Shown piece by piece: positions 6,714-15,287 of a DNA stretch of 35,830 nt. The stretch comes from CAZIKF01 sp964539825 (GTDB lineage: Bacteria; Muiribacteriota; UBA6191). The notes under the pieces are model-generated. The model saw only the letters and a list, made by a program, of their open reading frames with translations, searched no databases and was not told where the DNA came from. The stretch is taken from assembly GCA_964539825.1 (NCBI GenBank), contig CAZIKF010000043.1, positions 1 through 35,830 of the forward strand, written 5' to 3'. Position 1 is the stretch's first letter, and each line of letters starts with the position of its first letter. The position numbers and the translations under genes were made by a program.

Positions 6714-7679
6714 CTACTTGAGAGACTTTATGTATGCAAGAAGCCCATCTACCTGGGCATCGGGAAGAGGAATCTTCGCCATTGCCGGCGGATAACCTTC
6801 TACGATATCAGCCATGGGATCCGTGATTGATTTTCTAAGGTAATCCTCATCCGCCTTAACCTTCTTTCCGGAAGCCAGTTTGGTGGTGGCTCCGTACTTC
6901 CCTTTTAAGCCCGGACCTACTTTTCTGGTAGCATCGATATTGTGGCAAACCAGACAGTTGGTATCGAATACCTTTTTACCAACAGCTACCATCTCTTCAG
7001 GGGATACAATCGTAGGAGCTTCCCCGTACCAGGCAGCGAAATCCTCAGGAGTCATGACCTCGACCAGGGCATACATCTTAGAGTGAGCTATTCCACAATA
7101 TTCGGTACAAAATGCCTGGTAGACTCCAACCTTGTTTGCAATGAACCAGAGCTGAGTCCGTCTCCCACCGGGGAGGACATCGTATTTCACTCTTAGTGCG
7201 GGGATATAGAAAGAGTGTAGAACATCGGTTGATCCCATATCTAGCAGAACCGCTTTACCCAGGGGAATGCGAAGGAGAGGGACTTCCTTATCCTTTACTT
7301 TTTCTTCCTTATCCTCAATGAAGTCCGACATGGCCATGGTGTCATTCGTTTTGCCATTGTCATACTCAAAAGCCCAGGACCATTGCCAACCCGTCACCCT
7401 GATAGTCATGGCATCAGCGGGAACGTCTGAGAGGTGGTTATAACCAAGACCAACCCAGAACATGAACATAAATATGATTGTGGGAATCACTGTCCAGGTA
7501 GTCTCTAAAACTACGCTTCCCTCAATGTTGGTTGGTACGGGATTTCGGGTACGGCTATAGCGAATACAGCAATAAACCATGAAGGCTGTAAGACCAGCCA
7601 AAACCACTGCACTTATGCCAAGGATAAAGACAAGAGCAAAATCTGTACTGTTGGATACGTTTGATAGTCCGGCAAACAT
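6714..7679 (-). CDS. ctaC: Cytochrome c oxidase subunit II with fused cytochrome c domain
   Basis: 321 residues. Two N-terminal membrane hairpin helices (about 15-38 and 58-80) are followed by a cupredoxin domain with a complete CuA site: His155, Cys191, Glu193, Cys195, His199 and Met202 (CTEYCGIAHSKM). After the cupredoxin comes a class I cytochrome c domain, CLVCH (242-246) with likely Met ligand in PPAM (Met300). This fusion defines caa3-type oxidases and lets the enzyme accept electrons from soluble or membrane cytochrome c. The loop at residues 110-135 is rich in Asp, Glu and Lys and looks like an insertion. No long signal peptide or lipobox is seen. It lies after ctaF, an unusual place, because subunit II usually comes first. 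Confidence 0.96.
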   Translation of the reverse strand: MFAGLSNVSNSTDFALVFILGISAVVLAGLTAFMVYCCIRYSRTRNPVPTNIEGSVVLETTWTVIPTIIFMFMFWVGLGYNHLSDVPADAMTIRVTGWQWSWAFEYDNGKTNDTMAMSDFIEDKEEKVKDKEVPLLRIPLGKAVLLDMGSTDVLHSFYIPALRVKYDVLPGGRRTQLWFIANKVGVYQAFCTEYCGIAHSKMYALVEVMTPEDFAAWYGEAPTIVSPEEMVAVGKKVFDTNCLVCHNIDATRKVGPGLKGKYGATTKLASGKKVKADEDYLRKSITDPMADIVEGYPPAMAKIPLPDAQVDGLLAYIKSLK

Positions 7680-7691
7680 GCTGTCCCGCCT

Positions 7692-7985
7692 TTATCGAGT
7701 TCCAAAGTCCACGAAGGCCTCGCAAAAGACCACAAACATGAAGACAATAACGATTAGAATAATGGATTGAAGACCCGGTTTCTCATATTTCACATGCATG
7801 AAATACGCTACTACAAGACTGCCTTTAATAGTGGCAATAACCATCGCTACAAGCAGATTAAGATCGCCCAGGTTAATTCCGGCTGCGGCCACAGTCAGTC
7901 CTGAAAGCATCAGGAGGCCTAACCACACCAGGGTGTGTGACGCATAACTTACGATGTGAACTTCGTCGTCATGTCCGTGACTCAT
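7692..7985 (-). CDS. ctaF: Cytochrome c oxidase subunit IV (prokaryotic, CtaF-like)
   Basis: 97 residues with three membrane spans. The N-terminus 'MSHGHDDEVHIVSYASH' and the 'TIKGSLVVAYFMHVKYEKPGL' segment are characteristic of the small COX4_pro subunit. It is needed for stability rather than catalysis. AGAGGA lies about 7 nt before the ATG. It is 11 bp from subunit III and 12 bp from subunit II. Confidence 0.92.
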   Translation of the reverse strand: MSHGHDDEVHIVSYASHTLVWLGLLMLSGLTVAAAGINLGDLNLLVAMVIATIKGSLVVAYFMHVKYEKPGLQSIILIVIVFMFVVFCEAFVDFGTR

Positions 7986-7996
7986 AATATTTCCTC

Positions 7997-8809
7997 TCAG
8001 GAAACGAGGTAAAAGACCGGAAAGAGATAAATCCAGATCAGGTCTACCACGTGCCAGTATAGTCCCACGTTTTCCATAATGATGAAATCGTTGGACACAA
8101 TCTTGTTACGATAGGTAAGCGAAAGAACCCATAATAAGACAACTACTCCCAACAGAACGTGGAAACCATGCAGCCCGGTCATGGCAAAGTAGAGTCCGTA
8201 AAAAATGATCTGCCCCCTGGTGTAGCGACTATGGGTATAGCCCTTATCGTGGGCATCATCCGCGCTCATTCCCTCAGGCGCAGCCTCACCAGCAGCATTT
8301 ACCGGTACTGCGTTGAATTCCTTCAAACTCATACCGGATTCTTTAAATTCCTTGTCATAAGGAGTCTTCAGGTCCGACACACCGAAGGACTTCTCCAGCA
8401 TTGTAATTTTGGCTGGAAATACATGGTGCTTAAATTTATATCCCCACTCATAATACTTCACAACCATAAAGGTCAGAGCAAAGAGGATGGTCAGTATGAT
8501 CCAGAACATGGATAAATACTTTTTTCCGTATTGAATCGCAGTGATCCCGAACACCATAGTTAGAGAACTGGTGAGGAGAACAATCGTGTTTCCGCCACCC
8601 ATGAACAGGTTCAGATGAGATCCGGCTTCATGAAACTCGGCCCCATACATAGTCTTTGAGTAGACAAAAAAGGCAAAAAACATGCCTCCGAAGAGAATAA
8701 GCTCGGTAAAGACAAAGAGCCACATTCCAAACTTGTCGCCATTATAATCAGCATGTTCAAGGCCTACTTCAAAGCGATTATGCTCGTGAACTCCCGCTTC
8801 TTCGCTCAT
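7997..8809 (-). CDS. ctaE: Cytochrome c oxidase subunit III
   Basis: About 270 residues with five or more membrane spans and the family features FxELILFGGMFFAFF (33-48), a glutamate-containing 'KYYEWGYKF' and 'GLYFAMTGLHGFHVLLG' (204-220). The segment between the third and fourth spans (about 132-195) is a long hydrophilic insertion rich in Lys, Glu and Asp, absent from the usual short subunit III. Start: the ATG at 8807-8809 forms an ATGA overlap with the stop of subunit I, indicating translational coupling; an in-frame GTG nine bases upstream is less likely. The subunit stabilises the catalytic core and proton uptake. Confidence 0.94.
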   Translation of the reverse strand: MSEEAGVHEHNRFEVGLEHADYNGDKFGMWLFVFTELILFGGMFFAFFVYSKTMYGAEFHEAGSHLNLFMGGGNTIVLLTSSLTMVFGITAIQYGKKYLSMFWIILTILFALTFMVVKYYEWGYKFKHHVFPAKITMLEKSFGVSDLKTPYDKEFKESGMSLKEFNAVPVNAAGEAAPEGMSADDAHDKGYTHSRYTRGQIIFYGLYFAMTGLHGFHVLLGVVVLLWVLSLTYRNKIVSNDFIIMENVGLYWHVVDLIWIYLFPVFYLVS

Positions 8810-10503
8810 TTTACCCACTCTCCTTCATATGCATAGGGACCATGGGCAAGTTCTGGTTCCTTCTCAAAATTGAGAAGGATCGGAGGAGTGGCTGTCTCCC
8901 ACTCCAGTGTCTTACCCTTCCAGGGATTATCAGTGGCTTTCTCGCCCTTGAACAAGGCAATCATCAGGTTTATGGAAAATACTGCCATTCCCGCAAGCAT
9001 CACGAAGGCAGCAATGGAACCAATCATGTGCATGTCTTGAAAATGGGGCAGGTAATCATGATAACGACGAGGCATTCCCTGGATTCCTATGATCATCATG
9101 GAGCCGTAATGAACATTGAACCCAATGAAGAAGAGAAACCAGCCTATGTGCGCGGCGGTAAAATTGTACATTCGCCCGAACATCTTGGGAAACCAGTAAT
9201 GGATACCGGCAAAGAAAGCCACGCCCCCTCCACCGAACATGGTGTAGTGGAAATGACCAACCACGTAAAGAGTGTCATGAACATGAAGGTCTGCCGCGAT
9301 CGCACCAAGAAGCAGGCCGGTAAATCCGCCGATACTGAAGAGAAATACAAAGGATAAAGCCCACACCATAGGCGGATCGAGCTTGATCGAGCCTTTGTAC
9401 AAGGTCGCGACCCAGTTAAATATCTTGATTGCAGTAGGAACGCCCACCAGAAAGGTAAGAAAGGAAAAAGTAATTGCGGCTGTATCAGTCATGCCCGCGG
9501 TGAACATGTGATGAGCCCAAACAAAATAACCGATCACTGCGATTCCAAAGCTCGACATCGCTATAGCCTTATATCCAAAAATGGTTCTTTGGGAAAACAC
9601 GGCAATTATCTCTGAAATAAGTCCCATTCCAGGTACTACCATGATATAGACTGCCGGGTGAGAATAGATCCAGAACATGTGTTGATAGAGTACCGGATCA
9701 CCTCCTAAGGCCGCGTCAAACATCCCTATGCCAAATGCCCGTTCTACAATCACCATGGCTAGTGTGATCCCTACCACCGGCGTAGCGATAACCTGAATCC
9801 AGGCAGTAGCATATATGGCCCAGCAAAACAAAGGCATCTGAAACCACCCCATTTTTGGGGAGCGCATCCGGTGAACGGTAGCCACAAAGTTGATTCCCGT
9901 AAAAATTGAAGAGAAGCCAAGGGTAAATGCGGCCATGAGAGCCATGCTTATGTTGGCCTCATTAGACACGCTATAGGGAACATAGAAAGTCCAGCCCCCA
10001 TCAGGTGCCATAAAATTTACACCCGTTTCCCCAATACCCAGGAACAGCGCCAGAAAAGCCAGACCAGCACCAATGATAAAGCAATACCAACTAAATAGAT
10101 TCAGCCGAGGAAAGGAAACATCAGGAGCGCCTAGTAAAATGGGTAGAAAAAAGTTACCCAGGGTGGCCGGAATACCAGGAATCACAAACATAAAGATCAT
10201 GATCACGCCGTGGAGTGTGAAAATGGAATTATAAACCTGCGCGGATATAAATTGGGTTCCAGGCCACATCCACTCCAATCGGATTATCCCCCCAAAAGCG
10301 GCTCCCACCGTAAAAAATATAATCATGAATACCAGGTAAAGCATGCAGACTCGCTTGTGATCGGTGGAAAAAATCCAGGAGCAAATCCAGGCGAGAGCAC
10401 GGAAAATCCAATTATTCTTCCCGAGCTCAAACAGAGAATCGTATAAGCCCTTGAAGATAAGCATGTCAGACTGATAAAAGCTTTTGTGGGTTTGGGTACT
10501 CAC
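8806..10503 (-). CDS. ctaD: Cytochrome c oxidase subunit I, type A2 heme-copper oxidase
   Basis: 565 residues, 12-span catalytic subunit that reduces oxygen and pumps protons. Ligands are all present: His98 and His419 for low-spin heme, His417 for the high-spin heme, and His282, His331 and His332 for CuB, with Tyr286 as the cross-linked tyrosine. The motif reads YSHPAVY (280-286). The glutamate of HPEVY is absent and Tyr-Ser precede the His, which is the mark of A2-type oxidases such as Rhodothermus and Thermus caa3. The K-channel Lys360 (PTAIKIFNW) and the Asp in GAPDVSFPR (Asp128) are kept. The N-terminus is about 45 residues before the first span. GTG start at 10501-10503 with a purine-rich ribosome site (AAGGAAGGGGAA). 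Confidence 0.97.
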   Translation of the reverse strand: MSTQTHKSFYQSDMLIFKGLYDSLFELGKNNWIFRALAWICSWIFSTDHKRVCMLYLVFMIIFFTVGAAFGGIIRLEWMWPGTQFISAQVYNSIFTLHGVIMIFMFVIPGIPATLGNFFLPILLGAPDVSFPRLNLFSWYCFIIGAGLAFLALFLGIGETGVNFMAPDGGWTFYVPYSVSNEANISMALMAAFTLGFSSIFTGINFVATVHRMRSPKMGWFQMPLFCWAIYATAWIQVIATPVVGITLAMVIVERAFGIGMFDAALGGDPVLYQHMFWIYSHPAVYIMVVPGMGLISEIIAVFSQRTIFGYKAIAMSSFGIAVIGYFVWAHHMFTAGMTDTAAITFSFLTFLVGVPTAIKIFNWVATLYKGSIKLDPPMVWALSFVFLFSIGGFTGLLLGAIAADLHVHDTLYVVGHFHYTMFGGGGVAFFAGIHYWFPKMFGRMYNFTAAHIGWFLFFIGFNVHYGSMMIIGIQGMPRRYHDYLPHFQDMHMIGSIAAFVMLAGMAVFSINLMIALFKGEKATDNPWKGKTLEWETATPPILLNFEKEPELAHGPYAYEGEWVK

Positions 10504-10517
10504 TTCTTCCCCTTCCT

Positions 10518-11357
10518 TTATTTCTCCGGCTCAGTTTCGAACCGATTTTCAGCAGGTCGTTTTCCGTAAAACGCAAAAAATACAAACATGGCGACTACCC
10601 ACAGAAGCATCAAAACACCAATAACATTGAGAATGTTAAAGACATATTTGCGGCCTTCCGGGTCATAGCTAAAACAGTACCTGAGAAGCTTAGCAACCGT
10701 TGGCCCGGTCTTTTCCGCGGCGGCTTCTGTCAGAGCCATTTTAAGATCAAACGGTAGAAATTCGGTACCATAAAGGTAGCGAGCAATCTTACCGCTAGGA
10801 GAAACAGCCATAATAGTAGCAGAATGGATGAAATTGCCATCTTCAGCGCGCTTGAAGCCAAAACCAAAAGCATCTGTGAGCTTCTCAATCGTCTTTTCGT
10901 CACTCACAGTCCATTTCCATGCGGTTGGATCAATCTGATGCTTCATCGTTTTAAGATAATTCATCTTTTTCTTACGAGCCATCTCTGCAGTTTCATCATG
11001 ATCAATGCTGATGGTCAGGACTTTGAAATCGACTCCGGCAACAGCGTCCATACGATCCAGTACCTCTGTCACTCCTTGAAGAAGCGGACTGCAAATACCT
11101 GGGCAGCGATAATAGACGAAATTTAAAACTGTAGGTCGGTCGATGAAGTCACGAATGGCAAAACTCTTACCCGATTCATCCAAGAGGGTCAGATCCATTG
11201 GCATTTTGGTGCCCAACTTCTCCACGATCCCCAAAATTTCCTTCTTTGGGTTCGAAGGAATTGTCTGAGGTTTAGCGAAACAATTTCCCGATACGAAGAT
11301 CAGCAATACAAAGCTGCGAAAAAAGCTGGAGAGATTGATTAGCTGGTTTGAGAGCAT
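10518..11357 (-). CDS. sco: SCO1/SenC-type copper chaperone
   Basis: 279 residues. An N-terminal hydrophobic segment (about 12-28, signal or anchor) is followed by a thioredoxin-like domain with the copper-binding CPGIC (Cys85, Cys89) and the distal His178 in FIHSATI. A C-terminal membrane span (about 240-262) with a charged tail is an addition not found in most SCO proteins; similar two-span forms exist in delta-type bacteria. It delivers copper to the CuA site of subunit II. It begins the oxidase operon proper, 14 bp before subunit I, and has its own candidate promoter upstream. Confidence 0.93.
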   Translation of the reverse strand: MLSNQLINLSSFFRSFVLLIFVSGNCFAKPQTIPSNPKKEILGIVEKLGTKMPMDLTLLDESGKSFAIRDFIDRPTVLNFVYYRCPGICSPLLQGVTEVLDRMDAVAGVDFKVLTISIDHDETAEMARKKKMNYLKTMKHQIDPTAWKWTVSDEKTIEKLTDAFGFGFKRAEDGNFIHSATIMAVSPSGKIARYLYGTEFLPFDLKMALTEAAAEKTGPTVAKLLRYCFSYDPEGRKYVFNILNVIGVLMLLWVVAMFVFFAFYGKRPAENRFETEPEK

Positions 11358-11373
11358 TTAAGACCGGTTTAAA

Positions 11374-11387
11374 GGGAAAAGTTTCCC
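11374..11387. repeat. Small dyad in the sco leader
   Basis: GGGAAA (11374-11379) and TTTCCC (11382-11387) form an exact inverted repeat in the predicted 5' untranslated region of sco, between the candidate start of transcription (near 11398) and the start codon. Possible operator; chance is not excluded. Confidence 0.2.
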
Positions 11388-11404
11388 CTCTCAGATCGCG
11401 ACCC

Positions 11405-11433
11405 ATAATACCAGAGGTGATGGGGCAAGCCAA
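11405..11433 (-). promoter_or_regulatory. Sigma70-like promoter of the sco-cta operon
   Basis: On the minus strand TTGGCT (11428-11433) and TATTAT (11405-11410) are separated by 17 nt, with transcription expected to start near 11398, about 40 nt before the sco ATG. It lies in the 102-bp gap after hemG, so the oxidase genes may be read both from here and through from hemG. Confidence 0.5.
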
Positions 11434-11459
11434 ATGTTTTTTCCTGGTGTATACCGACC

Positions 11460-12818
11460 TCAAACAGTAGATTTTTTAAGAGCCTTACAGACCTTATCAG
11501 CAGTCGCGTAGGAGGATTCTATACACTCTGGAATAGATATTCCTCCAATATAATTGGAGGAAAGAAAAAGCCCGTATTTTTCTGGGCTGTTCTCAAGTAG
11601 AAACTCCAGAAACCGAAAATGATGCTCGTCATACTGTGGAATTCCCTGGCTCCAATCCTTACTTGATAACACCTCTGGAAGCGCTGATCGAAAGCCCAGA
11701 ACCTGCTGTAAAGACTGGTGTATGTCCTCGAGTGAGTCCTCAACCTCAAGGGTACTCAAATGAGCCTGTGTTTCCCCTCCTATGAATAGTGTGAAATAGG
11801 GAGCCGATTGTGGCGCGCGCTCTTCAAAAAGTTGTGATGAGAATAAACAACCAAGAAAGGGCAAAGATTTACCAGGGATATTTAAGAATCCAAATCCTCG
11901 TGGAATATTTTGAAGATTCTCCTTTGGATAAGCCAGGTGTAAAACCCTGATCCAGGGATATCTTAGTCCCTTCAACTTTTCACGTAGTTCCCCGTAGTCT
12001 GGACCCTCCAGTATGTTTGCTAAAACCGGTGCTGGTAGAGAGGAAACAACTTGTGAAACCCTGGTTTCACCAGTATTGGTACGAATACACCATCCCTGTT
12101 GAGTCTTCTTAAGACTAAGAACTCTTTCATTCAATCGAACATTTTCCTCTACATCCTGATATAAAGCTTCTGGGAGCTCTCGAAGTCCGGTAGGAAAACT
12201 ACAGATTCCAGAGGGAAGTTTTGAGTGATCCTGATTTCCGGATTTTCTCGTAAGTAATGCCCCCCAAAAAGAATTGAATTCCTCATCCCACTTAAAGAGC
12301 TTTGGAAATGAGGTTTTGGCAATGAGCCTATGGGAATCACCAGCATAAATTCCAGAAACAAAGGGGGCTACCAATCTCTCTGCCACCCCCACTCCCATTT
12401 TCCGTTTGAAGAATTCGTGGACCGATTCGAGGGAATCCGCTCGCCGTGAAAAACCCCCGCTTAGAATTCTCAACATGGCTGCTGGACCAATGAAACTCGC
12501 AAGGGTAAACGGAGATATCTTATGAAGTGCCTCTCCATCACAGATATAGCGAGCAGGTCTTTTTTGGGAGGGGAAACAGACCCGCGCTTCAAGGCCCAGT
12601 TCCCGCAGAAGTTCTTTGCTCTTACCATCCTTGAGCATCAGGGAGTTGGGACCTTGTTCCACAAGATTGGGCCCAATGCTTTCGGTCTGGATCTTCCCTC
12701 CTACGGCGGAGTCTGATTCAAACAATATGAAAGAAACACCAAGTTTTTTGAGTCGATGAGCAACACTCAGACCCGATATCCCCGCCCCCAGAATTCCTAC
12801 ACTTCTCACATCACCCAT
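11460..12818 (-). CDS. hemG: FAD-dependent protoporphyrinogen/coproporphyrinogen oxidase
   Basis: 452 residues. The N-terminal dinucleotide fold GAGISG (11-16), 'ILFESDSAVGGKIQTE' and 'GPNSLML' are the signature of HemG/HemY-type enzymes (amine-oxidase superfamily). The C-terminal 'GLFLSSNYIGGISIPECIESSYATADKV' is the FAD-binding closing motif typical of this enzyme. It oxidises the porphyrinogen to the porphyrin using oxygen, late in heme synthesis. Whether the substrate is proto- or coproporphyrinogen cannot be told here. It sits directly upstream of sco-cta on the same strand, linking heme supply to oxidase assembly. Also called hemY/cgoX in other organisms. Confidence 0.93.
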   Translation of the reverse strand: MGDVRSVGILGAGISGLSVAHRLKKLGVSFILFESDSAVGGKIQTESIGPNLVEQGPNSLMLKDGKSKELLRELGLEARVCFPSQKRPARYICDGEALHKISPFTLASFIGPAAMLRILSGGFSRRADSLESVHEFFKRKMGVGVAERLVAPFVSGIYAGDSHRLIAKTSFPKLFKWDEEFNSFWGALLTRKSGNQDHSKLPSGICSFPTGLRELPEALYQDVEENVRLNERVLSLKKTQQGWCIRTNTGETRVSQVVSSLPAPVLANILEGPDYGELREKLKGLRYPWIRVLHLAYPKENLQNIPRGFGFLNIPGKSLPFLGCLFSSQLFEERAPQSAPYFTLFIGGETQAHLSTLEVEDSLEDIHQSLQQVLGFRSALPEVLSSKDWSQGIPQYDEHHFRFLEFLLENSPEKYGLFLSSNYIGGISIPECIESSYATADKVCKALKKSTV

Positions 12819-12864
12819 GATAAAGCTGTTTTTTCCCTGTCATTCCTTTCAACTTTTTCTGATC

Positions 12865-12904
12865 TTGGATCTTTGAACAAGGAAGGTCTATTATGAAAGA
12901 CCTT
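12865..12904 (+). promoter_or_regulatory. Candidate promoter with overlapping dyad, upstream of the acylase gene
   Basis: TTGGAT (12865-12870) and TATTAT (12889-12894) are 18 nt apart. The -10 is embedded in a perfect inverted repeat, AAGGTCT (12883-12889) and AGACCTT (12898-12904). A repressor bound there would block polymerase. The acylase ATG follows at 12930 with GGAG 5 nt upstream. The same gap is the leader of divergent hemG. Confidence 0.35.
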
Positions 12905-12929
12905 CTTCTATCCACCGCCTGGAGCCACC

Positions 12930-15287
12930 ATGAAAAAAATTCTTATTTTCGCAAGTCTGCTAATCATCGCATTAGTTCTTACGGCGGTCATGTATTTTAA
13001 ATCACTTGCTCCAAATTACAATGGCACTTTTGCTTTGAAAGGTCTGAGTAAGAAGGTGGAGGTGATCAGGGATCAATGGGGTATTCCTTACCTGAGAGCC
13101 AAGAATATGGTGGACCTGTACCAGGCCTTCGGATTCACCCATGCCCAGGATCGTCTCTTTCAGATGGATGCGATGCGAAGACTTGCCAGCGGCAAATTGG
13201 CCGAAGTACTCGGTGAGAAAGTTCTTCCACTCGACCAGAAAATGCGCACCCTGAGAATCGCGAGACACATTCGTGAACTTCGTGAGCGCAAGCCCCAAAT
13301 GTTCCAGGGCAAATGGATGGACTACTATGAGGCCTACTGCAGAGGAATCAATCAATATGTTGAGACCGGACCTCTCCCTCCAGAATTCAAAATACTCGGA
13401 TACAAGCCTGAACCCTTCACTCCCGATGAATTAATGCCCATTGCAGGATACATGGCACTTACTTTCGCCCATGGACTCAAGGTTGATTCTTTGATGACCC
13501 ATCTGGCCGGCAAATTGAATACGGGTCAGATGAAGGAACTGGTCAAGGGATACCCTGACCACGCACCCACCATTCTTTCTCATCACACTACCCCGATGCC
13601 TGGACTTGAGAAATGGTCAGATATTCTAAATGAATTACAGAATGAAAGCGGATACTTCTACGGCAGTAATTCCTGGATTGTAGGACCCTCCCGTTCAAAA
13701 ACCGGTGCACCGATGCTGGTAAATGATCCGCATATACGCTTCGTTAATCCTTCAATATGGTTTGAAGCCCAGTTAGAGACTGAGAGCTATAAAGTACACG
13801 GTTTCTTTCTGGCTGGATTTCCCTTCCCCCTCCTTGGTCATAACCAAGACCATGCCTATGGCCTTACCATGCTTGAAAATGACGATATGGACCTCTATGA
13901 GGAGACCATCTCTGAAGACGGGAAATCCTGTCTATACAAGGGACGCTGGCTGCCGATGCAAATCGAGAAGGAGCTGATAAAAATCAAGGGAAGGAAAGAA
14001 CCCAAAGAGTTTCTGGTTCGCTCCACACCCCATGGTCCGGTTGTCTCCGATTTCCTGCCTACGAAACTAAAAAACAAAGCGATATCCTTGAACTGGCTTT
14101 TTTACCATCCGGAAAACCGAATTTTTGAAGCTTTTTATGGATTATCCAGCTCCAAATCTCCAAAGGAATTTCAGACTGCAGTTTCAAAGATAGCATCACC
14201 GGGATTGAATATTTCCTATGTGGATGCAAAGGGAAACATTGGCTATTGGGCTGCTGGGAAACTCCCCATAAACAGCCCCTCTACCCCCTCAAAAATTCTA
14301 TTGGACGGCTCACGAGGACAACATGAAATTAACGGGTTCCATCCATTTGAAAAGAACCCACGCGCCTGGAATCCTGAAAAAGGATTCATTTATACAGCCA
14401 ATAACAAACCAATCGAATCGGATATGATCAGGGGTTATTTTATGCCTCGCGACAGAGCCTCAAGAATCATTGAGCTCATCATTGCCGGCCAACAGCTCTC
14501 TCCGGTAGATATGGAGGCTATACAGACTGACAGTGTGCTAATTACAGCAAGACTTGGAGTCCCAAAAATTCTCAAGGCTCTTTCCGGAAAAAAACTCAAG
14601 CAGAAGCAGCAGGATACCATCAACCTTCTGGCTAAATGGGACCTGCGCCATGAAACAAACAGGGTGGGTGCGGCCATATTCCAAGAATGGATTCATCAGT
14701 TTCTGGGTGTTCTGTTAGATCCTGCTCTCGGCACAAACTCCAGCTCCTACAAAAAGCTCCACCTTGCCCGTCATTTTGTAACCTCTGTTCTTGAAAGGGG
14801 GGATTCTTCCTTTCTAAAGGCACAAAATCTCAGCTTCGAAAAGGCCGTTGAAATCGCTCTCATCAAAACTTGTGAAAGTCTTACAAAAAGACTAGGACCT
14901 GAAATCAAAGATTGGACCTGGGGAAAAATTCACACCATAGAGTACAACCATCCCCTGGGCAAAGTTTGGCCGCTGAACCTCATTTTTAACATTGGTCCTT
15001 TCCCTGCCCCGGGTGTGAAAGAATCTATCAATAGTGTGGGATCAACCTATTCAGACGATCGGTTTCAAGTCCGCTCCGGTCCATCAACCCGCCGCATCAT
15101 CACCTTCCATGATATCGATCAGTCCAAGGCCATTCTTCCTACTGGAAATAGTGGTAACGTTCTATCTGAACACTACGATGACCAGGCCGAGCTCTTTTTG
15201 AAAAATGGTTACCGAACCATTCCCTTTACAAAGAAGGCAGTGGACATGGCAGCACGTTACAACATGAGTCTGATTCCGGGTTCCTAA
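12930..15287 (+). CDS. Penicillin acylase-family N-terminal nucleophile hydrolase
   Basis: 785 residues with an N-terminal signal/anchor (4-23), so periplasmic. The alpha-chain carries 'VIRDQWGIPYLRAKNMVDLYQAFGFTHAQDRLFQMD' style residues typical of the S45 family. The self-cleavage site is Gly245-Ser246 in YGSNSW, giving Ser246 as the catalytic N-terminal nucleophile of the beta chain. 'NDPHIRF', 'HGFFLAGFPFPLLGHNQDHAYGLT' and 'GNSGNVLSEHYDDQAELF' further fit the family. Members hydrolyse amide bonds of acylated compounds (beta-lactams, acyl-homoserine lactones, N-acyl amino acids); the actual substrate is unknown. Its stop overlaps the stop of the convergent ggt gene by 3 bp. Confidence 0.93.
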   Translation: MKKILIFASLLIIALVLTAVMYFKSLAPNYNGTFALKGLSKKVEVIRDQWGIPYLRAKNMVDLYQAFGFTHAQDRLFQMDAMRRLASGKLAEVLGEKVLPLDQKMRTLRIARHIRELRERKPQMFQGKWMDYYEAYCRGINQYVETGPLPPEFKILGYKPEPFTPDELMPIAGYMALTFAHGLKVDSLMTHLAGKLNTGQMKELVKGYPDHAPTILSHHTTPMPGLEKWSDILNELQNESGYFYGSNSWIVGPSRSKTGAPMLVNDPHIRFVNPSIWFEAQLETESYKVHGFFLAGFPFPLLGHNQDHAYGLTMLENDDMDLYEETISEDGKSCLYKGRWLPMQIEKELIKIKGRKEPKEFLVRSTPHGPVVSDFLPTKLKNKAISLNWLFYHPENRIFEAFYGLSSSKSPKEFQTAVSKIASPGLNISYVDAKGNIGYWAAGKLPINSPSTPSKILLDGSRGQHEINGFHPFEKNPRAWNPEKGFIYTANNKPIESDMIRGYFMPRDRASRIIELIIAGQQLSPVDMEAIQTDSVLITARLGVPKILKALSGKKLKQKQQDTINLLAKWDLRHETNRVGAAIFQEWIHQFLGVLLDPALGTNSSSYKKLHLARHFVTSVLERGDSSFLKAQNLSFEKAVEIALIKTCESLTKRLGPEIKDWTWGKIHTIEYNHPLGKVWPLNLIFNIGPFPAPGVKESINSVGSTYSDDRFQVRSGPSTRRIITFHDIDQSKAILPTGNSGNVLSEHYDDQAELFLKNGYRTIPFTKKAVDMAARYNMSLIPGS

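Noticed and set aside
8842..9357. 171-codon open frame opposite the oxidase subunit I gene
   Set aside because: It is antisense to a highly conserved coding region and has no signal of its own; typical shadow frame.
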